The notes under the pieces are model-generated. The model did not search any database. It was not told the origin of the DNA and saw only the letters and a list, made by a program, of their open reading frames with translations. 64,000 nt of DNA from Sweltsa coloradensis (lineage: Eukaryota > Arthropoda > Insecta > Plecoptera > Chloroperlidae), in the NCBI GenBank assembly GCA_024449915.1, contig JAMZAV010000156.1, positions 434,001 to 498,000 on the forward strand, written 5' to 3'. A program made the translations under genes and the position numbers. Shown in pieces: positions 1 to 11,802 of the stretch; the stretch's first letter is position 1, and each line of letters starts with the position of its first letter.

Positions 1-136
1 CAATTTTCATCAAGATCGGATAAGTTAACAAACAGACAGAAAAACAAACAAAACAAAACCAAAAAAAACAAAAAAAAACTCCCGAGCTAAATTTTTTGGG
101 GTCAGTGAAATTGAAGTCTTCGCTTCGCTCATCCAA
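1..136 (-). mobile_element. Family A Helitron-like element, head end (truncated by window)
   Basis: On the minus strand this is the head (5' end) of the same repeat seen complete at 5570-6136 and 56709-57306: TTGGATGAGCGAAGCGAAG, then a pyrimidine-rich stretch. The remainder lies outside the window. No protein is encoded. Assignment rests on near-identity to the full copies. Confidence 0.8.
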
Positions 137-160
137 TAATCCATAAATAACTTAATCTTT

Positions 161-221
161 CCCGACCGGGAGTTAGAACCTAGGTCTCCCACATTTCGGC
201 TATAAGGGCGCCTTATCCAAC
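161..221 (-). repeat. tRNA-like sequence abutting family B
   Basis: The minus strand has a D-arm/A-box-like segment (GTTGGATAAGGCGCC) and a B-box-like segment (GGTTCTAACTCC) at tRNA spacing. It directly abuts the left end of the family B element at 225. The same tRNA-like plus B junction recurs at 44221-44282, so it belongs to a repeat and is not a functional tRNA gene. Confidence 0.5.
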
Positions 222-224
222 TAG

Positions 225-505
225 ACTAGGCAAACGCCAAAGTCGTTGTTAGACGAGTGAGTGAGTCGTGTTGAGTACACGGGAACATTTTAATTTAAGT
301 TTGATACTAATTATAAAGATATAAATAATAGGGTTTTGAGAAACGTTGGTATAAGGGCGCGTCAAATCTAAGGTCATAAAGCGCCACTCTAGCCTATGAT
401 AGGCTATAGTGAGGCCTTAGGTAGGGGGAAGAAAGGGAATGTCACCGGGTACTCAACACAATGGCTGGCTCACTCGTCAAACAACGACTTTGGCGTTTTC
501 CTAGT
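225..505. mobile_element. Family B element, mirrored CCTAGT ends (copy 1)
   Basis: This 281-bp element starts ACTAGGCAAACGCCAAAGTC and ends GACTTTGGCGTTTTCCTAGT, so the termini are inverted repeats. They continue inward for roughly 60-70 bp through GAGTGAGTGAG and a GTACxCGGGAACATT block. The middle has GATAGGGTTTTGAG, GCGCCACTCTAGCC and GTAGGGGGAAGAAAGGGAATG. It has no ORF. No target duplication longer than the A/T bases at the edges is visible. Confidence 0.75.
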
Positions 506-1589
506 AATAATTATATTCATACTGTGCGGGTACCAGCGTAATATCAAACTTATTTATCTTTAATTTCTGTCAGACTTGATTTCAAAGTCGATGCACAAAC
601 GTGCAAAACTATGGCGAAATGGTTCTGTTCATTCATTTGTCATATTTTTATAATCCTATCTATTCGTGGGTCGAGTTGTGTGTTAAAGTGAGGAATACAT
701 TAATTTGGTGCTCATTTATAATTGCAGATAAATCAAGACTTTTTTGCAATCATGCAACGTTGGTATACTAGATTAATTTTAATTTATTTTCCCCTGAGAA
801 AACTTTCTGTAACAGAGAGAAAACTTAGCAAGAAATCACTTATGATTTACATTTTCTAATTAACCACTTTGCTGTCGCAATATTTTTTTGTCTTCAAAGT
901 ATTTGTCATTTTGTTTATATTTTCAAGCGTTATTAAAAACATCTTGTCGCTGGTTAAGGCGAGTGAGATTTATTTCTGAAGGAATTGTCTTTTATTTTGT
1001 ATATTTTATTTGTACACATCAATGAGATATCTAGATCTGAAAGTCCCTCAATATCAATACATTACAATTTAGAAACTTTCTAAATAAGCAGGAGATCACA
1101 CAATGAATTTATTTTCCTATAAACACCTCATTATCTTTATATAATATGCTTTTCATATTTTAAGTTTGTATATTTCTTTTTAATTCTTCATACTACATGA
1201 AAATTATTTTCATTTGTGTTACAATTTACTTTTTGATGTGGATATTAGTAATCTTATAAGATAAACGGATGTCTTTTTTAAATTTCAGCGCATTCTGTTC
1301 CGCGATTTGGCTCGTACACTAACATTATAGTTGTAGAATATTTCATTAAATAAAAGCCAATGAATAATTTAATAGACTGTTTGATGAACCCTAGCAAAAC
1401 CAGATTTAATGGGCGGATTGCGATTGCACTCACACAGGATCAGAATTAGAGCCGTTCGACTTGAATTGAAATACAGTCACTGCGCTCCCTCGTCTAGTAA
1501 AATGTACACCACAGTCCTTATTATATCAAAATGACTAGAATTTACCGTTATGGCCACGAATATGATTAAAATCGCAAATGTTTTATGCG
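506..1589. other. AT-rich intergenic stretch
   Basis: No gene, repeat copy or conserved motif recognised; short A/T runs only. Confidence 0.6.
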
Positions 1590-1665
1590 TTTGGTGGAGG
1601 TGCCGGGTAGAGCGAGAAAAGTTTTAACTCCATAAGAATAGCATTGTTGGTGGAGGTGCCGGGTC
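1590..1665 (+). repeat. Family E terminal motif, two units of a ~57-bp tandem
   Basis: Two copies of the TTGGTGGAGGTGCCGGGT motif are separated by a segment containing TTTTAACTCCATAAGAATAG. The same unit occurs about 2.5 times on the minus strand at 39648-39803, so the tandem arrangement existed before both insertions or is the normal form of this element. Confidence 0.7.
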
Positions 1666-1834
1666 CTCCCTTATTATTTCCACGTTATTCATCTAGTTTA
1701 ATTACGGAGGGTGGTATTTAAGATACAATGTTCATTTCGAGTACATTTCTTTCTTTGATTTGTATTGATTTAATGTCACTATAATGTTTAACAACCGGTA
1801 TGTTTAATAGTTCTTCGTCACTATTCATAACTTT

Positions 1835-2118
1835 ACTAGGAAAACGTCAACAAAAGTCGATTTTAGACGAGTGAATGAGCCATGTGTAGAGTACCCGGTA
1901 ACATTCCCTTTCTTCCCCCTACCTAAGGCCTCCCTAGCCTATCATAGGCTGAGAGTGGCGCATTATGGCTTTACAGTTGACGCGCTTTTATACCAACTAA
2001 TCTTAAAAACCCTTTTATTTATACCAATATAATTATAAAAATTAAATGCAAATGTTCCCGGGTACTCAACACATGACTCACTCACCCGTCTTAACAACGA
2101 CTAAGACGTTTTCCTAGT
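1835..2118. mobile_element. Family B element, mirrored CCTAGT ends (copy 2)
   Basis: This 284-bp copy starts ACTAGGAAAACGTC and ends GACGTTTTCCTAGT, with long inverted arms (GACGAGTGAATGAGCC against a degenerate GACTCACTCACCCGTC). It is in the opposite orientation to copy 1, judged by the internal block that reads CATTCCCTTTCTTCCCCCTA here. Flanks show no target duplication. Confidence 0.75.
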
Positions 2119-2156
2119 GGATAAGTAATTCGATAGATACCTTAATGCAATTATTA

Positions 2157-2723
2157 TTGGATGAGCGAAGCGAAGACTTCAATTTCATTGAACTCCCAAA
2201 AAAATTTAGCTCGGGTTGTTTTTTTTTTTTTTTTTTCTGTCTGTTTGTTCGTTTCTACCGGAAAACGGCAATATGCATCTTGATGAAAATTTGAGGGACC
2301 TTTGAAATCTCTGAACTTAGAGCTGTATTGTTTAATGGAACAATTAAAGAAATATTTCTCATGATATTCGTACTTTTTACGATTTTTTTCCGAATTTTAG
2401 TGCGATTTTGGTGACATTGGGCCGATTCTGACCAAACGGTGGGGCTACATCGTTTTCATACTTCACACGGACATTAAGGTTATGGTGATGTACCGGTAGT
2501 ACCTTTTGAAAGAAAAAGTTGAAAAGTTTTCCAGAATACATAGAAATAAGGTTTTTATATAAGTTTTTTGAGGAATATAATAACAATTAACATGTAACAA
2601 TAGAAACCTTGACAACAATCACCTACATGCATTAAAAAAGCACTTGAAGAAGAAAAGAGTTCCACTAAATCTAAAAACTAATAAAAGCTCAACATCAACG
2701 CGACGGGACTACGTTTTCCTAGT
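2157..2723 (+). mobile_element. Family A Helitron-like element (copy 2, full length)
   Basis: It starts TTGGATGAGCGAAGCGAAG and ends with an A-rich segment, a degenerate GCTCAACATCAACGCGACGG and GTTTTCCTAGT. Length is 567 bp, the same as the copy at 5570. The head GGATGAGC and the subterminal GCTCATCC of intact copies form an asymmetric inverted repeat, followed by a small AACGC/GCGTT hairpin. It is non-coding; the 69-codon minus-strand frame inside it is incidental. Confidence 0.75.
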
Positions 2724-2873
2724 TTTATAATGATTATACCAATTTAGAAGAGAAATTTAACTATTTGTCGCAAGCTGGTCCTGCGTTATCTTACATGTGA
2801 AACAATGGGGTACTAAGTTTTACTTATAGAAAGTGTGAAGAGTCTGGTTTGACAGGTCCGCGATGCGAGTATT

Positions 2874-2935
2874 TTATTTTATTTATTTATTTGGCGTCTA
2901 TCCAATTAAGTAATAGAAACTGATTTAACAAAGGA
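2874..2935 (-). repeat. LINE/SINE 3' tail fragment (family T)
   Basis: On the minus strand it resembles the recurring tail with TCCTTTGTTAAATCAG, then GGATAGACG-like sequence and (AAAT)n. Related copies lie at 4935, 30436, 32605, 53424 and 60640. Confidence 0.5.
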
Positions 2936-4934
2936 TGCAAATGAACTACATGATACACACGCACACAAGTACACGCTTGTGAATGCGCGAGTGCGCTACT
3001 CAATTTTTTTTTCGTTAATTATGATTTCAATATAGCGATTACGACTATAAATAGTAAAATTGTAGTCTGCATGTAAATGCTTGATGCCCCTTGAATGCTC
3101 CCTAAAGATACATCTGTGCGCTACTCCGATTTGTCTGAAGATCTACTTTTAATTAGTATTTTAAACATTATATTGATACTTTCTATAAAATTAAAGACGA
3201 TAACATTAATTCTTAAATCTTAAAAAGATCAGTAATATAACAATGAATAATCAGCAATTAAACCTTTAAAAATGCTTTAGTTTCTACGCCATCATTAAGT
3301 CCCCATATGTTCTCTTTCTATTGATTAACTATTCTACAAATTAATGGCAGCGTTGGCTTAAAACAAGTAATAATAATTTTTCATAATTTAATCGAACAGT
3401 TTGTCCAGATGTGGTCGCATCTTGTCCTCCTCGCTAATAACGAGCGCTGTGTTATTTATCTATCCCTCTCTATAATCCGGTGTCTTTCATAGGCGATAAA
3501 TCACACAGCCTTGTCATATTTCACGATTCTGCAGTTTGTAATAAATTACATTCGCTCTAAACCAACCGTTAGCTAAATTATGGAATAAAAATCGCGACCG
3601 CTAAGTAAAATTCGATGCAAATATTCGGGTAACGTGTAACGCTTGTTTGCACTTTAGAAATCAGAAGACATTAATCATAGCCGAGCAGAAAGCAGATGCG
3701 ACCTGGCCAGTATAGAAGAGCGGGATTAGATCGAGATGTTTTAATGTACCCTACTAGGGTGGGAAGAAAATGCCTATAAACTTTCGCGGAATATTTGTGG
3801 TCGAGAGAGGGTTTTAATGGTTTCTAACCGAAAGAGAGGTCGAAAACCCTTTAAAACATTAACCAACGCCCATAACTTTGAAACATTAAACCGTTTTCAA
3901 AACATTAACAGTACAAAATGTTCATTGTTAAAATTTTCAATTTTATGTTCTCTTTTTGCTAACAATTTTTTTTTAATGTTTATGAATTTGACAAACAATA
4001 ATTGGCATTCGGATAGTTAAGTCCAGAACCTAACCCAACAATCACTTTTTGTGTTTGAAGGTGACACATCAGTTTTTTTTAGTATTACAATTTTCAAGTT
4101 TAATTATTGTAATATCGCTAAACAAGACCTTATAATATGCATGCAATTTTGCAATAATGTTTATTTGAAGCTAGTTTCATTTTTATCTTGTCCATGTGGG
4201 GCTCTGAATATCAAAAAGTCCTTAAACCAGCGACTTCTCGGCAACTAAACCACGGAAAAAATTATGTAAAGCCACCCTAATGTGTATAAAATCCCCGTGG
4301 TTTGGCCGGATGCTAATCCGTCCACAGCAACACATACACATGGATATCTGCATTCACTCCATCTTGTTAATATTCAACGTCGATTACCATTCTAATTTCA
4401 CAATCGAATCAATACCCATGAGTTTATAAAGAGATGGGGTCAAAGTGGAATGTTGGATTTAAGAAGTATTTAAACATTTTATCGGCAATTTCAAACTATT
4501 TTATTTTATTTTGGCCTTTCCAATGACGTCTAGTGGCTGCGTCCAAGGCTACGACTTCAATACTCCGTCAATTAATCGGAGTCAAAAACATTCTTGGAAT
4601 TTCTCAAAAAAATGGTTTGGTCACTTTTGGGAAATCCAAAAAACATTGTTTATACAGAACTCGGGTAATTCTCATTTGATTATGTCCATATTCTAATTTC
4701 ACAATCGAATCAATTCAATACCCCAGAGTTTTACAAAGAGATCAAGTACGAAGCTTAATTCAATTATTTTGGCACGAGCTTTCTCAAATAAATTTGTACA
4801 GACTTTATTTAACTCTACGACTCTTGGAAGAAATAACATTAAATTGTGTATTTAACGTATTTTAATAATTATTTTGTAAACTTTGATTTGTCCGAAATGG
4901 AAATGTAGATCTGAGAGAAAACTTAATAATTATG

Positions 4935-4985
4935 TCCTCCTTTGTAAATAAGTTTTTATAACAAAGTAGGATTAATATGTAAATT
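4935..4985 (+). repeat. LINE/SINE 3' tail fragment (family T)
   Basis: Reads TGTCCTCCTTTGTAAATAAG, then TTTTTATAAC and AGTAGGATTAAT, a degenerate version of the family T tail. Confidence 0.5.
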
Positions 4986-5569
4986 CTTTAGCTTTCTACT
5001 CAATATTGATAAGATCTAAACGCAAGGAAACAGAACGTATGTGTTTTATGATTGAGTTGGGTGGGATTTGTAGCAGTTATTCACTAAACCAAAGATTTTC
5101 TTTGCTGTTCATATTTTATTGTAGTGGTTTATTATATGGATGAGTATTGTTTCAAAAAAGGCTTGACGAAACTGTTAGAAAAATGTGTCTCTTGCATGTT
5201 TAAAGATTTACTTGAAGTTATTTCAAAATTTCTGAAACATAATACAAACTTGACAATTAACCATTGAGGGCACTTCTTATCTTGTGACCAAGAATCAAGT
5301 TTTCTGTCCACTTCAAGTCCTGACACAATTACGCAGCACTAATCCAAGTGACTTAGTGTGTACTTAGAGCCGCAAGTGTACTTCAAACAAATCAGTTCTC
5401 TTAAGAGCCACTAATTACTTCGGAGAACTTCGTCGCCTAGCTCGTGAGAGATCGGAGGGTGGTTAGTTAAGTCTAGCTGTCCTAGCTACATCGACAACTT
5501 TGTTAATGGTCAGCGCGGAAGTCTTGACATCTCTGCATGCCAGTGACTTAAATATTAGTCCTATGGTTA

Positions 5570-6136
5570 TTGGATGAGCGAAGCGAAGACTTCAATTTCA
5601 CTGACCCCCCAAAAATTTAGCTCGGGTGTTTTTTTGTTTGTTTTTTTGTTTGTTTTTCTGTCTGTTTGTTAACTCTCTACCAGGCAAACAGCATATCCGA
5701 TCTGAAGGAAACTTCGAAATCTCTAAACTTAGAGGTGTATTGTTTTTGGGTACAATCGAAGAAATTTTTCTCATGAATATCGTATTTTTACGATATTTTT
5801 CGATTTTTACTGCGATATTTTCGTGACATTTGGGCCGATTATGACCAAACGGGTGGGGCTACAACGTTCATATTTCACATGGACATTAAGGTAATGATGA
5901 TGTATTGCTTTTTGAAAGAAAAAGTTGAAAAAGTTATCCAGAATCCATAGAATAAAGGTTTTAATATGAGTTTTTTTTGGTTTATAATAACAATTTACAT
6001 GTTACAATAGAAACTTGACAACAATCACCAACAATGCGTTCAAAAGGCACTTGATAAGTAAATAGATCCCACGCAAACTAAAAACTTACTAAAAAGCTCA
6101 TCCATCAACGCGACGGGACTTAAGCGTTTTCCTAGT
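5570..6136 (+). mobile_element. Family A Helitron-like element (copy 3, full length)
   Basis: This is the clearest plus-strand copy, 567 bp from TTGGATGAGCGAAGCGAAG to GCGTTTTCCTAGT. Landmarks in order: a (GTTTTTTT)n tract, CTGTCTGTTTGTTAACTCTC, a TTTTTACGATATTTTTCG block, GACCAAACGGGTGGGGCTAC, GAAAGAAAAAGTTGAAAAAG, and GCTCATCCATCAACGCGACG before the terminal hairpin. No transposase or Rep/helicase ORF is present, so it would depend on an autonomous partner. Confidence 0.8.
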
Positions 6137-8576
6137 ATTTAATAAGTTGTCGCTGTCGATCGTCAATGATTGTCGCGCGAGTAAGTAAATAGATCCCCAT
6201 GTCCGAGGTGACGACACTATATCAGCCAAGACTGTTGCAGACTCTATATTTACTCACTCTTGATATTCTACTTCAATGTGTATGTGTAGCTTGTAAACTC
6301 AAAGAGCTTCAATGTGAACAAGAACGTTTCTTGAATAAGTCATAAACTTCGTTCCACTTTCTAAATTAACTTAGTTGTTAATGGGTTATTAAGAAAGCGC
6401 TTTGCTCTCTACATTCTAGCATTTATGTCCGTTTCCTTCGTACAAACATTGTACAAGCTAGCAACTGCTGCGATGAAAGATTTTATTATATTTACCTAAC
6501 GGAGAGATGTTCATGAAGGTAATATATTTTCCTGTTATACCAAGACCCTTACTCTCATCTAGATAAGATTGCAGTCATTTTCCATTGATTTTAAATACAA
6601 TAGCCTCAAGCAATGCGCTTCCTATGTAGTTCATGTACAAGTGTACGCAAAGTAAGCGAGCTCGCCGCTCGGTCTTACCGCCCTTGTTTTTACCAACATC
6701 CCCTGCGTTTGTTGGTAACGCGGTCGACGCGGGTCAATATTGGTTTATAATTATTCAACCCGACCTCATGATGTAAAACAGATGCCTCCGAGCATATGTT
6801 TGACGTGTTGATTGAGTCCGCGTCAGTTCCCATCTGATCTGAAGAGCAGCCTCGTGTACACTAAGAGTGCACGGGTGTAGCTTGTGTATAGAAGTACTTG
6901 AACTTATGGCAATTGTAATACTAATAGATATCCATCAAAACACTTTTCTTAGAATTGTATGAACTCTTTATTATTGAGAAAAATTTAATTATGCCAAAAG
7001 AGTGCAGCAATAAATTTCATCGTTTCAATTATTTTCTTTCATGTATTTAAAAACACAAAACATTTTAATGTATAAAAAAACAAAAGTTGCTCGTTTAGTC
7101 AATATCTCATGAAGGGGCTGCCTTAAGTTAAGTTAAGTATAATTTTAAACAAAAACAACGCATGTAATACCTGTAGCAAAGATACTCTTAAAGTAAATGA
7201 CTACCACCAATATTAAAACACGTGAAATAACTGTTTTTTTAGTGATATATCGAGAACGCTGCAAAATATCGGAAAACTGTTCGCAGACAGCTATGTGGTT
7301 TTGTGAGGACCATAGTCTGCACGAAAAAATATTTAATGTGTTGGTAATAAAGTTTTTATTTGATATTTAATTAATAAAATGCATATTTGAAACACCTACG
7401 TGATACCTAAATACTAACATACCTTGTCTGGTTTAGAAAAAGAAATGGACAATTTTTTTAATATCGAGTTTTTTGTATCAATTGAAGGTTACTGTGACTC
7501 TATTTAATAGGAATTTTATGAATGATTGGTGCCAATTATTAGCATTTTCGTTTTAACTCAATGGAGTGTACATAATGGGATAATGGGAGAAGGGGAGGGG
7601 CGACAATTTGTAGAATAAATAAATTGTGCTGGATTACTAGCCTTTGTTGTGGAATTCAATTAAGTTTGTGATATCATCATAGTAATTGTTCACCATTCAT
7701 TCATCATTCATTGGGTTGTAAATGTTAAAACAATACAAAGAACACAAAGAAAATATAAATTTTTTAACAAAATACTTATTTTCAATAGGAAGAAGAAGAT
7801 AAAGCCATAGAATGTTTCCGCATAGCATCTTCTTGATAACTGCAACCACATTGTTAAAATACTTGTGAGGTTTGAATCAAAGTTGAAAAGTTAATACTAA
7901 CATCGAGCGAATCTGAGTCGCGCACGCTCAAATCATAAAGCCGCGTACATCGCGAGGCTTTGTATAAGTATAATGGATATTTCGGAAGAGCTTAAGCCCC
8001 CGTAAAGAAGATTAACACTTAAACCCATTTGAAAGTGTGAGTAGCTAGGCAGAAACCGTTCGCTGCACATGCTAATGTCCGATTACTTACGAAGCATACC
8101 GCTAGGAACGAGGTTATGGGTTATATAATCAGTCCCGTCATGACTTTTCCTGCTCGTGCATCACGAACTTTGGGTAAGACGTTTGATAGGGAAACTTTAT
8201 AATTAATGGTCGTTTAAAAACTCGACTTGTTCGGCAAATCCAGCTTATTTCACATTCAATCTGAATTATTTTTTAAATTTTCAGTTTTCAACCAATCAAT
8301 TTGAATTTTTGGAGTGATGTTTATAAATGATGAGCACAATGCGCAATCAGAGCACATTTCAAGATTTCACATGATTTTCTTCTACAAAAGCTTGGCCCGT
8401 TTGGTGGCATATTTACTGTATGTTACTGAAAAAAGTAAGTACTTCTTGGAAAATATGCTCTTATCGCGCAATGTTTACATTCTTACCCAACATTTTGGGA
8501 AACCAAACCGATAATAATAAGCGGTAATCTCCAAGATCGAGATATTCCCTACATTCAAAGCTGGTTGCTCTTGTGT
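6137..8576. other. AT-rich intergenic stretch
   Basis: No gene recognised. It contains one end of a family F inverted-repeat element at 7203-7283. Confidence 0.55.
7203..7283 (+). mobile_element. Family F terminal repeat, solitary end
   Basis: ACCACCAATATTAAAACACG, then GTGAAATAACTGTTTTTTTA and GAACGCTGCAAAATATCGGA, match both inverted ends of the element at 27185-27875. No matching inverted partner is seen nearby, so this copy is truncated or one-ended. Confidence 0.6.
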
Positions 8577-9422
8577 TTTGATGAGCTAGCGAGCAAGCGG
8601 TGAAGCAAACTCATTTCATGACCCCTAAATTAATCTGGGTGTTTTTTTTTTTTTTTTTTTTTTTTTGTTGTATTTTGTCTGTTTGTGCTCTCTCGGAAAC
8701 GGCATATGCGATCATGAAAATTTGACAGACACTCGAAATCTCTAACTTAGACTTGCTCGTTTTGGGTACAATTAAGAATATTTCCTGATATCGTACTTTT
8801 AGTATATTTTTTCGATTCTTTAGGCGTAAATTTAGATCAGTCACAATTATTGGCGGAATCTTGACCAAAATGGATGAGGCTACGAAGTTCGCATAATTTC
8901 ATAACTGAACACTTAAATATGTGATGTATTGCAATCTGAAAGAATATAAATGAAAAATGTTAGCCAGCAATCTATAGACATCAAGCTTTATTAATATAAT
9001 GATTTTTTATGATTAATTATTTGAGTGGAGTTGTAGTTTTCGTGCCATTATGGGTCCATTACTGACCAAACGAGGTGGGGCAATTTTTACACACGTTCAT
9101 ACTTATCACATCGTGTACATGTAAGGTATAATAGGTTAATGTAGTACCTTTTTGAAAGTATAAAGTCTTGAAAAATGCTTTGCGAATCCATAAAAATAAA
9201 CTTTTTAAATTATTACAAGTTTTTTTTGACGAGTAAATAATACCAATTGATCAAGAACATTAAAGTAAGACTTGCACAACATTCACCGTGTACATATTAC
9301 GTATGCACAAAAATAAGCCTTGAAATATGTAGAAGTTTACTTACCCACTTGGCAAACAACAACCTTTAAAAAGCTCGATCCAATCAGACTGCGGCGGATC
9401 TCTAGCGTTCTCTGCTGCTAGT
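8577..9422 (+). mobile_element. Family A Helitron-like element, old diverged copy with internal duplication
   Basis: It retains the head (TGATGAGCTAGCGAGC), a long T-run, GTCTGTTTGTGCTCTCTCGG and a diverged end (GCTCGATCCAATCAGACTGC ... GCTGCTAGT). At about 850 bp it is longer than the 567-bp copies because the GACCAAA...GGGG...TTCATA segment occurs twice (about 8860 and 9060). A (C)n tract lies just downstream, outside it. Confidence 0.6.
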
Positions 9423-9435
9423 ATAATGCTTTCTG

Positions 9436-9836
9436 TATCCTCTTGGAGACGAAAGACATTTTCGAGATTTTTCGCTGTCAAACTTTGGGGCAATGCTAAA
9501 TGCGGCCCGGGATTACTTTTTATTTAAATCGCTCCACATCCCCCGCCCCCCCCCCCCCCCCTAAACGGCAACATATTGTATATTCGCATTTACACATAAA
9601 AGATTTGCATATAATGTTTTATTTAAAATCGTATAAAATACCGAAGTAAGTACCGGTTTTAGAACAAATCATAAGCCAACCGGTAAATGTAGTTTTTGGC
9701 AAATTAACTATGGATTTGGTTGTGTGTGTAGAGAATAATTTAAAAATAATACCGGGCCGCATTTAGCATGGCCCAAAGTTTGTAAGCAAAAAAACTCGTA
9801 AACATCCTTGGTCTTCAAGAGGAGATATTACAATTC
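9436..9836. mobile_element. TIR element, hAT-like MITE candidate
   Basis: Inverted arms of about 70-85 bp flank a poly-C-containing centre. The best-matched part is AATGCTAAATGCGGCCCGG (9492-9510) against CCGGGCCGCATTTAGCAT (9752-9769), preceded by CAAACTTTGGGG and CTCTTGGAGAC. The 'GCTAAATGCGGCCCG' type of arm is familiar from hAT MITEs, but the outer boundary and target duplication are unclear. Confidence 0.55.
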
Positions 9837-10689
9837 CAGTGAACATAATAAGCACCGCAGACGCTTTCACTTCAGTATCCATCAGGCCTTGTTTGATCAC
9901 TTGTGTGTTTAGTTTCACTTTGTGCGCCCACGTAGTAAGGTGATTCAAGGTTTGAACACTACTTCTGTGTGAGCCGAGGCGAGAGGCAATTAAACAACAT
10001 TGTACAGGTGGATTGAGTTTTCATTACATCCCACTACGCGGGCTGGTTTTCTGTGTAGCACACCACGTATACTTCCGTGCAATATCTGTCGAGTGAGGTA
10101 CAATGCTGACGTGACTATTATTTATACTGTTTGTTCAGCTCTAATGGAATTCGCTCTAAGCAGCTAAATAAAGCTACACATCCTGATGAATGTGAAAGTA
10201 AATTCTGTACATTGAGCTGAAACTTATTACACACTTTTGAATCAGCACATGTGTATCCATTACAAAATTAACTGTAGCAACTATTCTCTGATTCGTGTAT
10301 TTCACTAAAGTGTATTATTTTCAAGCTAGATAGTTTTGATAACGATTGTTATAATGTTGTTGATATTTCTTGTTGTCATATTTTTAAATATATTTATTGT
10401 TATAAGGCTGGAAGTCACCAATTGTGTTTCGAGCCATGCCATTTTCTGTCATACTCTAATCACACATTTAATTGATCAATATGTTGCAGAACAAATAATA
10501 AATAAAACATAAAATCAGTACCCGTTATTTGTATTTCGTACTCAAGTTCCTCCTCTCCTCAAATTTCTGTTCTTTTAGCGTTCATGTCATTACTATATAG
10601 CAATAGACATTCGTATTTTGTACGAGAAGTTATATGAGAAGATTGTTGTCCATTTTGATCAGATAAAGACGTAATTTATTTTACAAATC
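9837..10689. other. Intergenic stretch
   Basis: No gene or repeat recognised. Confidence 0.5.
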
Positions 10690-11010
10690 AGTGATTGGTT
10701 TAAAACGTTAAGACGTCACGCGTCGAGAGCGAACGCTCAACGAGAAGTTAAAACTATTTAACGTCATTCTCGTAATTCGCGACGTTCGCAGCCTTTTGAT
10801 TGGTCGAGAAGCTATTCGCACGCCTCATACGCGTGCGTTCGCGTGCATGAAAACATGGCTTAACTGACACCTCCTCGGTCTCTGCCCACAGCCCTGGTGT
10901 CTGGAATGCGGTCCACCCTGAGACAGACGACGCTCTACCGTGTGACGTAGCTGGGACACAAACCTCACAGACGCTCTAGCGGTTTCGGGAGCAGTACTAC
11001 CAACAGGTAC
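10690..11010. other. CpG-richer island, possible regulatory or exonic sequence
   Basis: Local base composition is clearly richer in G+C and CpG than its surroundings (GACGTCACGCGTCGAGAGCG, ACGCGTGCGTTCGCGTGCAT). A good acceptor-like CTGCCCACAG at 10891 and donor-like ACAG|GTACAC at 11006/11007 bound 115 bp, but all three frames of that segment contain stops. It could be a non-coding exon, a promoter or nothing. Confidence 0.25.
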
Positions 11011-11360
11011 ACATCATTAGCGCATATCATAGAAACCTTATACCTAGTCCCTTGTCGTTTGTGTGAGGGGGCTATCACAACACAGAAAGATTGTGGATTT
11101 GAGAAAGACTCTCTTAAAGCACAATCAGAGAAATGTATTTTTTCGACATGCTTTCAGCAAAAATGCAAACACAACACAAAAGTTTCGTTTGAGTGTGTGT
11201 CGTAACAATATACCATTCGAACCTAATACACACACATTTCGTACAGAAAATGAACATACCTATGAGCACATCCTCATAGAAAAACATTGTTTTGAGTAAA
11301 CGAGGTGCCATCTAGAATAATGTATTGTGTTTTATAAACTTTTAAATAAAATGAATTGGA

Positions 11361-11421
11361 TTTGGTGGAGGTGCCGGGTCTAGGTAATGTGCTACACCCG
11401 AGACCCGGCACCTCCACCAAA
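11361..11421. mobile_element. 61-bp palindromic micro-element (family E termini)
   Basis: It starts TTTGGTGGAGGTGCCGGGTC and ends GACCCGGCACCTCCACCAAA, a perfect 20-bp inverted repeat around a centre TAGGTAATGTGCTACACCCGA. The same 61-bp unit occurs inverted at 55143-55203 with a near-identical centre, so it is a discrete repeat and not chance. It could fold into a strong hairpin if transcribed. Confidence 0.85.
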
Positions 11422-11802
11422 ACCTTTAATTATTTTTTATAGACTGACTTGCACTTGACCGACATTCAATTTAGATACAATATCTTCTAATTCGATGAAA
11501 TATCATCATTCCTATGAAAACGCGTATTCGTTCAAAGTCTTTAAGTCATATGTATCGTGAGAAGTTCACAGTCATAAATGAATAAAAATAGCGCTTTATG
11601 TGACCGCGTGTGAGTTTGATTTTGTAAGTGCGATTGTTAATGTTTTATGTTAGTGTTGAGTGCTGAGTGAGTATATGAGTGATCTGCTGTAACTATATAC
11701 TTTCGCATCTTTTTGTTTGTTTTAAAACTTCTATTTTAAATGTTTTGACAATATCGATGTACGTACTTTGTACCTGTCAAGGAAAGAAAATAAGCAAGTT
11801 TG

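Larger units (their letters stand above)
2724..5569. other. AT-rich intergenic stretch with two LINE/SINE tails
   Basis: No gene recognised. Small ORFs at 3.8-4.7 kb are AT-rich and show no motif. It contains the tail fragments listed separately at 2874 and 4935. Confidence 0.55.

Noticed and set aside
10892..11006. Possible 115-bp coding exon with good splice-like borders
   Set aside because: All three frames contain stop codons; kept only as a possible non-coding exon.
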